A stretch of DNA of 33,994 nucleotides, taken from positions 1 through 33,994 of IMG/VR virus record IMGVR_UViG_3300043435_000741; one strand, given 5' to 3'. The number at the start of each line of letters is the position of its first letter. The stretch's first letter is position 1. Made by a program: the position numbers and the translations under genes. This document shows, piece by piece, positions 1 through 5,380 of this stretch. Below the pieces are notes generated by a model, which saw only the letters and a program-made list of their open reading frames with translations, searched no databases and had not been told where the DNA came from. This DNA comes from a virus.

Positions 1-94
1 TTCCACCCCCTGTTCCGTATCTAGAAATAACTGTTGGCACAATGCCATCTTCATACACACGCACATCATTAACGCGAGTGCCATCAATAATTAA
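1..94. repeat. End repeat, copy 1 (contig overlap)
   Basis: Positions 1-94 match 33817-33910 in the same orientation with four substitutions (window positions 17, 22, 23 and 77). Both copies encode the same stretch of a cytosine methyltransferase on the minus strand (LIIDGTRVND, then DGIVPTVISRYGTGGG). The simplest reading is that the contig ends overlap on a circular or terminally redundant genome, with strain variation or end errors causing the mismatches. A true terminal repeat or an intragenic duplication is less likely. Confidence 0.8.
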
Positions 95-206
95 AACAGT
101 GGCAAATGCCTCGCCATTGTTATCCATTGCGTTCAAAGTGGGAGCCACCCCCCCCGAAACCCAAGATTCGTAATCTTCAACATTTTGCGCCCGCTTAGCT
201 TTCGTG
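1..206 (-). pseudogene. Out-of-frame middle segment of the DNA cytosine methyltransferase
   Basis: Read on the minus strand in a frame shifted from the upstream methyltransferase piece, this stretch is open to the window edge. It encodes phage Dcm-like linker sequence: KAKRAQNVEDYESW, then APTLNAMDNNGEAFATVLIIDG. The VAPTLNAMDN-type motif is typical of the variable region of phage Dcm proteins. One extra base at about 207-211 would join it in frame to the piece at 195-938. It is therefore the continuation of that gene across a frameshift, either a sequencing/assembly indel or a real mutation. It has no start of its own. Confidence 0.7.
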
Positions 207-938
207 AACCAATAAAGTTTCACTACCGCCACCTAGCACGCCACCTGAAGATTTCAGGGTTGCAGAATTTATATCTGCTCTGAATTGTCCAAAAGAGGAT
301 TCGCCAAACGCGTTAACGCTGCCTGTAGTTTTTCGGGAAGTGTTTTTTCCCTGCGCGATGCTCTGCGCAAGATACCCTGCGCGGCCTTGCTTGATAGAGA
401 GTATTTCTTCAGGTGATCGCCCTGTGTTTCCAAGATTGCCGACAATGAACACTCTACGCCTGCGTTGTGGTACTCCAAAGTGTTGAGCATCAAGTACCCG
501 ATAGGCGATGCTATACCCGCGTTGGACCAACGCTTCAAGGACAACGGCCATATCTCTGCCCCCATTTGAGGAAAGTAAACCAGGCACATTTTCGAGGATA
601 AAGTTTTGCGCTCTTGTTTCGTCAAGGATTCTACAGATTTCCCAGAAAAGTCCACTACGCGATCCATCCAACCCTGCTCGCTTTCCAGCAACGGATAAAT
701 CTTGGCAAGGAAATCCGCCTGTGATAATTCCGTTTTCTGGTTCAAATCCTGCTGCTCTAAGTTGCTCACCTGTTACCCCCGTAATATCGCCAAAGATAGT
801 TGACTCAGGGAAGTGCCGGCGTAGCACATCCTGGGCTTTTTTATCAATCTCAACAGATGCAACTACTTTCACACCTGCGTTTTGTAGTGCTAAATCAAAG
901 CCACCAACACCTGCAAATAGACTAACTGCAGTTTTCAT
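195..938 (-). CDS. DNA (cytosine-5) methyltransferase, N-terminal catalytic part (frameshifted)
   Basis: This is the catalytic half of a C5 DNA methyltransferase, which transfers methyl from SAM to cytosine, probably to protect phage DNA from host restriction. From the chosen ATG at 938, motif I FAGVGGFD is at residues 8-15, motif IV PCQDLS at 77-82 with catalytic Cys78, motif VI ENV at 116-118 and motif VIII QRRRR at 158-162. The start is preceded by GGGGGAGCAA and overlaps the FmdB stop as ATGA; an in-frame ATG 12 nt upstream is less likely. The frame stops at 195, just after a point where a one-base insertion would continue into typical linker sequence. The target-recognition and C-terminal part lies at 33437-33994, across the contig junction. 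Confidence 0.9.
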   Translation of the reverse strand: MKTAVSLFAGVGGFDLALQNAGVKVVASVEIDKKAQDVLRRHFPESTIFGDITGVTGEQLRAAGFEPENGIITGGFPCQDLSVAGKRAGLDGSRSGLFWEICRILDETRAQNFILENVPGLLSSNGGRDMAVVLEALVQRGYSIAYRVLDAQHFGVPQRRRRVFIVGNLGNTGRSPEEILSIKQGRAGYLAQSIAQGKNTSRKTTGSVNAFGESSFGQFRADINSATLKSSGGVLGGGSETLLVHES

Positions 939-1096
939 TTGCTCCCCCATCCCGTTCCTTTAAAGTGTGCAGGTACTGCAGTAAATGATTTTTTGGCTAA
1001 CTTGCCACACTCACATAAAGCTAAGTGTTTATCATTCATCTTGAATTCGCGTTCAAATTCAATACCGCACTCGCACTTGAATTGGTAAATCGGCAC
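935..1096 (-). CDS. FmdB-type zinc-ribbon protein
   Basis: This 53-residue protein begins PIYQFKCECG and has two Cys pairs, CEC near residue 8 and CEC near residue 34, resembling the FmdB/CxxC zinc-ribbon family (MPIYEFRC.CG...). Such proteins probably bind zinc through the Cys residues; their role is usually unknown, with regulatory function proposed. I chose the GTG at 1096 because the family starts with M-P-I-Y and GGGGGAGCA lies just upstream. The longer ATG-started frame from 1153 adds 19 atypical residues and runs into the tRNA-like sequence. The stop overlaps the methyltransferase start (ATGA), so the two are translationally coupled. Confidence 0.75.
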   Translation of the reverse strand: MPIYQFKCECGIEFEREFKMNDKHLALCECGKLAKKSFTAVPAHFKGTGWGSK

Positions 1097-1124
1097 TGCT
1101 CCCCCGTTTCGGTTGTATCTTGCG

Positions 1125-1193
1125 CGGCGTTGCAGGAATCGAACCTGCTCCAACTATTGCTAGTTGCCCCGTGAGTGAACCATCACAACGCCT
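1125..1193 (-). other. tRNA-like cloverleaf sequence (not a canonical tRNA)
   Basis: On the minus strand a perfect T-arm, GCAGG-TTCGATT-CCTGC (1149-1133), is followed by AACGCC, which pairs with GGCGTT at 1192-1187 as an acceptor stem. Between them are a D-arm-like hairpin (GTGA/TCAC) and an anticodon-arm-like hairpin (CAACT/AGTTG). The anticodon-like loop has only 6 nt, or 8 with a shorter stem. The usual two-base linker before the D arm is absent and four Gs separate the two middle hairpins. No anticodon can be assigned with confidence. It could be a decayed tRNA, a tRNA with an assembly indel, an RNA-processing element, or a remnant of an attachment site copied from a host tRNA 3' end. Confidence 0.4.
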
Positions 1194-1217
1194 TTCTTGG
1201 CCTGGTGTAGCCAAGAA

Positions 1218-1676
1218 TTAGTTAATTGGTTTTGCTCCCAATTGTGCTAGTAGAGCCTGCACTGCAGGATCATTGATATTTGCTGCGGGTGCAGTGGCGG
1301 TGGCAGGTGCAGCAACCTTTGGCAACGCGCCTGCAATATAAGCGTTCGCCTTTGCAACGGCATCTGCATCGCCTGTTGCATCATTGAGAAGCCAAGGTGG
1401 ATTCTTACCTGGCTTTGCGACACCCTGGCCAATACGGCCAAGTACCTTTTGCCCGATTAGGGGCTTGAGTGCGTTTTTCAGTGCGACATTGAACCAAAGC
1501 AAAGAGATATGCTCTTCGTTTGTATCAAGATCAACCACATTTACTTCAATTGCATCTGCAGGGCCGTTCACTGTTTGGATATTTGCCTTGAACTCAATTG
1601 GTTCGACAATGAGAAGGTGGCCGTTAAAGTCTGCAACCTTAACGCCTTCATTTGCTACTGGTGCTGAAAAAGCCAT
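1218..1676 (-). CDS. Putative single-stranded DNA-binding-like protein of actinophages
   Basis: This 152-residue protein has a beta-rich N-terminal half (about residues 10-105: VKVADFNGHLLIVEPIEF, later KVLGRIGQGVAKPGKN) and a low-complexity Ala/Pro-rich stretch (about 120-135). The pattern recalls a conserved actinophage family usually encoded next to the Cas4-like exonuclease and thought to act as an OB-fold ssDNA-binding or recombination protein. That assignment rests on resemblance and context, not on a diagnostic motif. The start ATG at 1676 has GGGGGAAAGCCAA upstream. The C-terminus (LGAKPIN) lacks the acidic DDDxPF tail of bacterial SSB. Confidence 0.55.
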   Translation of the reverse strand: MAFSAPVANEGVKVADFNGHLLIVEPIEFKANIQTVNGPADAIEVNVVDLDTNEEHISLLWFNVALKNALKPLIGQKVLGRIGQGVAKPGKNPPWLLNDATGDADAVAKANAYIAGALPKVAAPATATAPAANINDPAVQALLAQLGAKPIN

Positions 1677-1712
1677 TTGGCTTTCCCCCGTTTCTTTTGG
1701 TTTGAGTTGGTG

Positions 1713-1817
1713 TTAGTTGTTTTCTAACTCTGTTGGTGGATTTGATTCAATGAATTCTTTTTTAATATCACTGATCGTTTTCCAAGGTTGGCAATCGCAT
1801 CCTTCGCGGCTACACAT
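1713..1817 (-). CDS. Small Cys-containing hypothetical protein (34 aa)
   Basis: This short frame starts at ATG 1817 with a GGAG motif 7 nt upstream and overlaps the end of the exonuclease gene by 8 nt. The product begins MCSREGCDCQPW, with Cys at 2, 7 and 9, and then has an acidic, probably helical tail. Three close Cys suggest a metal site or disulfide, but there are too few residues to name a fold. Its place in a tightly packed operon and its good ribosome site favour a real gene. Function unknown. Confidence 0.5.
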   Translation of the reverse strand: MCSREGCDCQPWKTISDIKKEFIESNPPTELENN

Positions 1818-2559
1818 TTGGTTTCTCCGTATCCCCATTGCAAGAAATGGATAAATCGGTGCTAAATGGGCGGTAATACGGACAATACATACACATTCTA
1901 GATGGTGTTGCCGGTATCAAAGGCCACATTTGAGGATTTTCTTCAACATCAATTGTTGATAACAGTTCGTACACTGAATCCAATCGAGCCAAAGCTGAAA
2001 GTGCTGCGCTTTCATCATAATCATATAACTCAATGTGCATATCTGTTATTTGGCCACCTGTAGGTAAGAAAATAAGGCCAACCTTATTTACTACCGCGCC
2101 CTGTTGGGCTTTTCCGTAGCCGTACAACTGCACTTGGGTAATCTGTTGAGATGTAGCGCCTTCACTGCGCTTGGCTTTTACACCTGCAGGTGAAGTGGTT
2201 TTCCAATCAAGCACATAACCCTTTTCAATATCAAAAAGATCAACAGTTCCAGATAGGTTTGCCCTAATTTGAACCTTTTGCTCTACTTCATACTTTTCAG
2301 GGTATTTGCTAAAAATATCCTCTAAGAAAGAGTGGATGGCGGTACCAACATTGGCTGCCCAGGAACCGCCACCCGACTCATTAGCCTTATCCCAATCCAA
2401 TAACTTGTAAGCCAATCGGCGTACACACTCTTGCCCAACCTCGCTAGGTCCAATATAAACCTGTTGTGATCGTGGCGAATAGCGTGAAGCCTCTGTAATG
2501 ATATTGGTGATTTCATTCGCCAACTCTTTACTTGGACTGTTCAAAGGTGCAAAGGTCAT
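1810..2559 (-). CDS. Cas4/RecB-like PD-(D/E)XK exonuclease
   Basis: This 249-residue DNA exonuclease of the Cas4/RecB type probably processes ends during phage recombination and replication. Visible motifs are GTAIHSFLE (about 72-80, conserved His76), GTVDLFD (104-110, metal-binding Asp107), VLDWKTTS (116-123, the D-x-K catalytic motif) and a Q-x3-Y-type motif near 142-148. One Cys at 45 and three at 223, 226 and 240 match the spacing of the four ligands of a 4Fe-4S cluster in Cas4 and AddB-type nucleases. It follows a small partner gene after a 3-nt gap and precedes the ssDNA-binding-like gene, forming a recombination cassette. No CRISPR array or other cas gene is present. Confidence 0.85.
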   Translation of the reverse strand: MTFAPLNSPSKELANEITNIITEASRYSPRSQQVYIGPSEVGQECVRRLAYKLLDWDKANESGGGSWAANVGTAIHSFLEDIFSKYPEKYEVEQKVQIRANLSGTVDLFDIEKGYVLDWKTTSPAGVKAKRSEGATSQQITQVQLYGYGKAQQGAVVNKVGLIFLPTGGQITDMHIELYDYDESAALSALARLDSVYELLSTIDVEENPQMWPLIPATPSRMCMYCPYYRPFSTDLSISCNGDTEKPNV

Positions 2560-2562
2560 TTG

Positions 2563-2880
2563 TTATTCATCCTCATTAACGATAGTAAAACGGCGTGAAG
2601 TAGATTTTACCTCAAGGGCTTCAACTACCTGTGGTGGTAACAATTCCCTTGCGCGTTTCGTGTCGAATCGTGTGGATTCAACAAATGACCAGCGAACTAC
2701 CGGCTTATTGTGATACATACCAATTTGGTTATCACCCAAAGCCGCCTCAATGTGTGATCGAGCTACATCGGCTACCTCTTGCAGTTGTTTAATCTGCCCA
2801 AGTGCGTTTCTGTATTGCTCAAGCCACGCAGCAATGTTGCTATCAAAATCAACAATGCCTTTCTCTATTTCTACGCTCAT
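2563..2880 (-). CDS. Exonuclease-associated coiled-coil protein
   Basis: This 105-residue protein has a helical N-terminal half (about 15-55, LEQYRNALGQIKQLQEV...), then GDNQIGMYHNKPVVRWS and a C-terminal TSRRFTIVNEDE. The pattern resembles small phage proteins encoded directly upstream of Cas4/YqaJ-type exonucleases and thought to assist them. I chose the ATG at 2880, which has GGGGGTTAGT upstream; an in-frame ATG 12 nt earlier overlaps the preceding gene. The next gene, the exonuclease, starts 3 nt after its stop. A role as nuclease cofactor is inferred from context. Confidence 0.6.
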   Translation of the reverse strand: MSVEIEKGIVDFDSNIAAWLEQYRNALGQIKQLQEVADVARSHIEAALGDNQIGMYHNKPVVRWSFVESTRFDTKRARELLPPQVVEALEVKSTSRRFTIVNEDE

Positions 2881-2891
2881 ACTAACCCCCA

Positions 2892-3323
2892 TTAGTAATA
2901 GTTTTTGCGCTTAAAATGCTCCCACGCTCCGCAAGGACCGCTTGAGCCGTATCTTCTGCCTATGTAGGCAAGTGCTGCAATCGTTTGGGCAACAGTAGAG
3001 TTACTGCGTTTCATCCCTAGATTGCGATAAGTACCATCCAGTAATTGCCCAACACCTGATGCTGAACTTGTTGGATTATCCTTATCTTGCCAGGCGCTTT
3101 CTTTGCTCATAAGAGCGTTGAAGCACTTGAACTGTTGAGTTGTGAGTAACTCACGCGCCACCTCTTTCGGGTTAACCTGCATCAAGTGCGGGCGATCCTT
3201 ATAGATCACTAGCGCCGGATTAGCAGGCGGTGCCGAAATGGTTTGAACCACTAGAGATGTTGCGATGCTTACGCTCACGATGAGTGCAAGCCTTTTGATG
3301 AGTCTTTTATCTGTTGGTGTAAT
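2892..3323 (-). CDS. Lytic transglycosylase-like (SLT/Rpf-like) protein with possible signal peptide
   Basis: The C-terminal region carries a soluble-transglycosylase pattern: ALMSKESAW with the likely catalytic Glu, then SGVGQL, then ALAYIGRRYGSS and AWEHF. It would cleave peptidoglycan glycan strands. The conventional start is a GTG at 3278 that shares GTGA with the whiB stop, giving 128 residues and an uncharged hydrophobic N-terminus. Extending in frame to an ATT at 3323, which has GGAG 7 nt upstream, gives 143 residues. That form has a Lys/Arg-rich start (DKRLIKRLALIVSVS) and a good secretion signal ending near TISA. I list the longer form but the start is unsettled. Two Cys (52 and 116 from the GTG) could form a disulfide. 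Placement in the early cluster rather than the lysis cassette is odd. Confidence 0.7.
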   Translation of the reverse strand: MTPTDKRLIKRLALIVSVSIATSLVVQTISAPPANPALVIYKDRPHLMQVNPKEVARELLTTQQFKCFNALMSKESAWQDKDNPTSSASGVGQLLDGTYRNLGMKRSNSTVAQTIAALAYIGRRYGSSGPCGAWEHFKRKNYY

Positions 3324-3745
3324 GGTTTAGCTCCTTGTTCAGTTGCAGCATACTTTGTTAAAACACGCCGGATGTAACCACCCGATGTTCCAAGTTGTGC
3401 CGCAATTTCGTTAACAGGCTTCCCCTTTAAGTGCAATTTGATAATGGAAAGTGCCATCCCTTTGAAGGCGTAATCCTTATCTCTTGCCTTGGCATCTCTT
3501 TCGGCAGGTGTTGACCCGCCCCAAATGCCGTGAGGAATCTGTTTTTCTAGTGCGTACTCCAAACACTCCATTCTGTGAATACAACTCTCGCATATCGCTT
3601 TGAGTTGGAGCAGTCTTTCTGCCTCTTGCTTTCGGTTATCGGGAAAGAATAAATCTTTATCCTCAACCTCGGCACATTTTGCTTGTGGAAATTTTGGAAG
3701 ATCAACAAAGAAATCAAGAGTTTTCAACGCTTTTCTTCCAACCAT
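3275..3745 (-). CDS. whiB: WhiB-family iron-sulfur regulator with C-terminal helix-turn-helix
   Basis: This 156-residue protein has the four WhiB cluster Cys: C24, then C52-x2-C55-x5-C61 in ICESCIHRMEC, followed by HGIWGGSTPAER (72-83), the family's turn and start of the basic motif. WhiB proteins bind a 4Fe-4S cluster and tune sigma-factor-dependent transcription in Actinobacteria. Phage versions can interfere with host WhiB control. Here the usual short protein is extended by about 60 residues that look like a helix-turn-helix (about 103-130, VNEIAAQLGTSGGYIRRVL), giving it a second likely DNA-binding part. It overlaps the resolvase gene by 22 nt and the transglycosylase downstream. It is the best host marker in the window. 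Confidence 0.9.
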   Translation of the reverse strand: MVGRKALKTLDFFVDLPKFPQAKCAEVEDKDLFFPDNRKQEAERLLQLKAICESCIHRMECLEYALEKQIPHGIWGGSTPAERDAKARDKDYAFKGMALSIIKLHLKGKPVNEIAAQLGTSGGYIRRVLTKYAATEQGAKPLHQQIKDSSKGLHSS

Positions 3746-4074
3746 TGTGATAAATCCTGAATTACCCAGGCTTTATCAATCCCTGCGTTTCGGCGCTTTA
3801 GGATTATGTAATGAAAAGGCACCTCGGATAAACCGCGAGCCTTTGCATAGTTTTCTGCCTCAACTTCAGCTTCACGCCAAAATTCAGGCAAACTTATTGT
3901 TTTTCTATTCTTGAGTTCAAGAATGTATTGCTTCCCTGCAATGATTGCGACTAAATCGCCTTCATCATTCTTTCCGGCCTTCACCAAACGCTCGCATAAC
4001 GCGCCTGCAGTTCGCAACCAACGCATTACATCAGTTTCAAATTGTGCGCCTTTGCGCCCGTTTGGATTGGCCAT
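3724..4074 (-). CDS. Hjc-like Holliday junction resolvase / PD-(D/E)XK nuclease
   Basis: This 116-residue protein starts NPNGRKGAQFETDVMRWLR, with a conserved Glu13, followed by GKNDEGDLVAI (Asp40) and YILELKNRK (Glu53-x-Lys55). E...D...ExK is the PD-(D/E)XK core as arranged in archaeal Hjc-type resolvases and related phage nucleases. It probably resolves branched replication or recombination intermediates, fitting the neighbouring recombination genes. A role in cutting host DNA is possible. The start at 4074 abuts the stop of the upstream gene, and its end overlaps whiB. Confidence 0.75.
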   Translation of the reverse strand: MANPNGRKGAQFETDVMRWLRTAGALCERLVKAGKNDEGDLVAIIAGKQYILELKNRKTISLPEFWREAEVEAENYAKARGLSEVPFHYIILKRRNAGIDKAWVIQDLSQWLEEKR

Positions 4075-4436
4075 TACTCGACTACTCGCAGTTTGGCTAC
4101 TTTGGTACTCATCTCATCAGCGTTAAAAATACGGCGCTTTTTGATTGAGGTAATAATATCTTGGCAAAGATTGTAAGCCTCATCTTCAGACATTACGGCA
4201 ATGCGCAGAGCCATTTCAGGCATCTCATCCCTAGCCTGATCAAGTTGCTCAACATAACCTTCAGCCTTATATGAAGTGCGGTTTGCGGCCTGAAGTTCAT
4301 CTAGGCAACTCAAATCAACTTGGCCAACTACATCTTCAACCAAATCAACGCAGGCATCACGCTCTTCAAGATAAAGGCAAATCTTGCCTGAATCAGTTGT
4401 GTGGACTGAAAACAAAGGATCGCGTACACGGCTCAT
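4074..4436 (-). CDS. Hypothetical early protein (120 aa)
   Basis: This is an acidic soluble protein without a motif I recognise. It begins SRVRDPLFSVHTTDSG, has an acidic middle with three spaced Cys, and ends in a basic stretch (TSIKKRRIFNADEMSTKVAKLR). The ATG at 4436 is preferred because GGGGGAACAA lies just upstream and the codon shares ATGA with the stop of the small membrane gene. The longer frame from 4448 adds only MGEQ. The same MGEQM artefact appears at the methyltransferase because both ribosome sites read similarly. Early operon position suggests replication or host takeover, but nothing specific. Confidence 0.75.
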   Translation of the reverse strand: MSRVRDPLFSVHTTDSGKICLYLEERDACVDLVEDVVGQVDLSCLDELQAANRTSYKAEGYVEQLDQARDEMPEMALRIAVMSEDEAYNLCQDIITSIKKRRIFNADEMSTKVAKLRVVE

Positions 4437-4552
4437 TTGTTCCCCCAATAATCCTTTATTTCATTATCTAGGAAATTATCTTTCTCGATAATCATCCACA
4501 TAATAAAAAGAAATGCGCTAACAGTTCCAATTGCTAATAGAAATAATTTCAT
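4433..4552 (-). CDS. Small membrane protein (39 aa)
   Basis: The start is ATG 4552 with GGAAAGG about 7 nt upstream, and the stop shares ATGA with the next gene. One membrane helix spans about residues 2-22 (LFLLAIGTVSAFLFIMWMII), followed by a charged tail (EKDNFLDNEIKDYWGNK) that would be cytoplasmic or exposed depending on topology. No family recognised. Small single-pass proteins in early phage operons often act in superinfection exclusion or host membrane interference, but there is no direct sign of that here. Confidence 0.65.
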   Translation of the reverse strand: MKLFLLAIGTVSAFLFIMWMIIEKDNFLDNEIKDYWGNK

Positions 4553-4616
4553 TGTTTACCTTTCCGTTCAAAGAGTAGGATGGCACATACTACACATCTT
4601 TAAACTGCGCGACACG

Positions 4617-5165
4617 CTAGGGTTTTTGAATCTCTATCTGAAACGGGGCGCAGGTGTTTATGTCGTATTTTGAAGATATTTGCAGCGCCTCAATAAACTC
4701 ACCTTGCGCCCATTCAGGCTTGGCTAGGTTGGCTAAGGTGCCGGCAAGGTATCCCAAGGCGTAAGGCGAGCCTGAACCAACGCCGTAAAGGCAATCAATG
4801 CTTTGGCTAATATCAAGTGAATCGCCAATCTCAAATATATTGCCTGCAAAAGCAATCAAAAAGCTGAAACTCACGCCATCTTTCTCAAAATCGTATGAGT
4901 TAGCCTTAAAGGCGGTAACAATGCTTGGGATAATTTTCTTGCCCATAAACCTAACGGGATCAGTGCCATCATAAAGGGGCGGTTTCCAGTTATACATAAG
5001 AATATCGCCTGGCCTGCAATCCCCGGACACGGCAAAGAGGTATTTGCCAATTTTTACGATTTTGGGGGTGCTAGGGGAAAGGGTGCGCTTATCGCCATCG
5101 GTGATTTGGGAATCAGCGCCTAGGATGGCGAAATCTGCCCCCTGGAAGGCAATAATGGTAGTCAT
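4617..5165 (-). CDS. Proteasome/HslV-like Ntn hydrolase
   Basis: This 182-residue protein fits the N-terminal nucleophile (proteasome beta/HslV) fold. After Met the chain starts T-T-I-I, giving a candidate catalytic Thr1. Counting from it, Asp17 lies in LGADSQ, as in HslV and proteasomes, and a Lys at 34 in TPKIVKI matches catalytic Lys33 with a one-residue shift. AVSGD corresponds to the Gly47 region, VGSGSPYALG to the conserved GSGxPYA signature, and KYDINT to the late conserved Asp. The active form would expose Thr1 by removing Met. I chose ATG 5165 because it places Thr at position 1; an ATG 30 nt upstream would bury it. It heads the early unit with no ATPase partner in the window. Substrate and assembly state are unknown. 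Confidence 0.75.
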   Translation of the reverse strand: MTTIIAFQGADFAILGADSQITDGDKRTLSPSTPKIVKIGKYLFAVSGDCRPGDILMYNWKPPLYDGTDPVRFMGKKIIPSIVTAFKANSYDFEKDGVSFSFLIAFAGNIFEIGDSLDISQSIDCLYGVGSGSPYALGYLAGTLANLAKPEWAQGEFIEALQISSKYDINTCAPFQIEIQKP

Positions 5166-5171
5166 TGGCCG

Positions 5172-5177
5172 ATTGTA
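5172..5177 (-). promoter_or_regulatory. Candidate -10 element for the early unit (leaderless start)
   Basis: TACAAT lies on the minus strand six bases upstream of the ATG at 5165, so transcription would begin at or next to the start codon. No Shine-Dalgarno motif is visible there, consistent with leaderless translation, which is common in Actinobacteria. I see no good -35 hexamer. Assigned by eye. Confidence 0.35.
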
Positions 5178-5204
5178 GGGGTTTAGGCTAGACAATGGCG
5201 AAAA

Positions 5205-5229
5205 CCCGCCTACTTCCCCTTTAGGCGGG
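5205..5229. terminator. Hairpin in the divergent intergenic region
   Basis: CCCGCCTA (5205-5212) pairs perfectly with TAGGCGGG (5222-5229) around a 9-nt loop. Minus-strand transcription would meet TTTT just after the stem, as in an intrinsic terminator. The plus side has a weaker CTTTC. It lies between divergent units, directly upstream of the early -10 candidate, so it may insulate the early unit from readthrough. Confidence 0.5.
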
Positions 5230-5239
5230 CTTTCAAGGT

Positions 5240-5254
5240 GAGCGTAACACGCTC
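5240..5254. promoter_or_regulatory. Inverted repeat GAGCGT-aac-ACGCTC (operator candidate)
   Basis: Two perfect 6-bp half sites are separated by three bases, in the intergenic region between the minus-strand early unit and the plus-strand operon. Spacing fits a dimeric regulator. There is no poly-T after it, so a terminator is unlikely. Which protein binds is unknown; the WhiB-HTH and the ribbon-helix-helix protein are the obvious phage-encoded candidates. Confidence 0.35.
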
Positions 5255-5314
5255 AAAACCCGTTATCAAATCGTTACCAAATTTAGCCACGAATTCAGCT
5301 CAAATGGCGGGTAT

Positions 5315-5336
5315 CTGTATATACAGGTGCTAGATT
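5315..5336 (+). promoter_or_regulatory. Palindrome plus extended -10 for the plus-strand operon
   Basis: CTGTATATACAG (5315-5326) is a perfect 12-bp palindrome. It is followed at once by TGcTAGATT, an extended -10 pattern with its hexamer at 5331-5336, about 45 nt before the first plus-strand gene. A factor bound at the palindrome would cover the promoter upstream side. The ribbon-helix-helix protein at the end of this operon makes autoregulation plausible, since that class binds short palindromes. Promoter assignment is by eye. Confidence 0.4.
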
Positions 5337-5342
5337 TATCTC

Positions 5343-5365
5343 ATTGAAGGGAACGGCTCTTCAAT
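5343..5365 (+). promoter_or_regulatory. Leader hairpin before the plus-strand operon
   Basis: ATTGAAG (5343-5349) and CTTCAAT (5359-5365) form a 7-bp stem with a 9-nt loop, ending 15 nt before the ATG at 5381. It may protect or tune the leader RNA. No T-tract follows. Confidence 0.3.
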
Positions 5366-5380
5366 AGAACGGATCAAAAA

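Noticed and set aside
269-769. 166-residue minus-strand frame overlapping the methyltransferase
   Set aside because: Overlaps clear methyltransferase motifs in another frame and has no family features.
935-1153. Longer FmdB frame starting at 1153
   Set aside because: Adds 19 residues unlike the family and covers the tRNA-like T-arm; the GTG at 1096 has a better ribosome site.
1125-1193. Standard tRNA gene or proven attP site
   Set aside because: Loop and linker sizes do not fit a tRNA, and there is no integrase to support an attachment site.
1810-2559. CRISPR-associated system because of the Cas4-like nuclease
   Set aside because: No repeat-spacer array or other cas gene is visible; phage Cas4-like exonucleases act in recombination.
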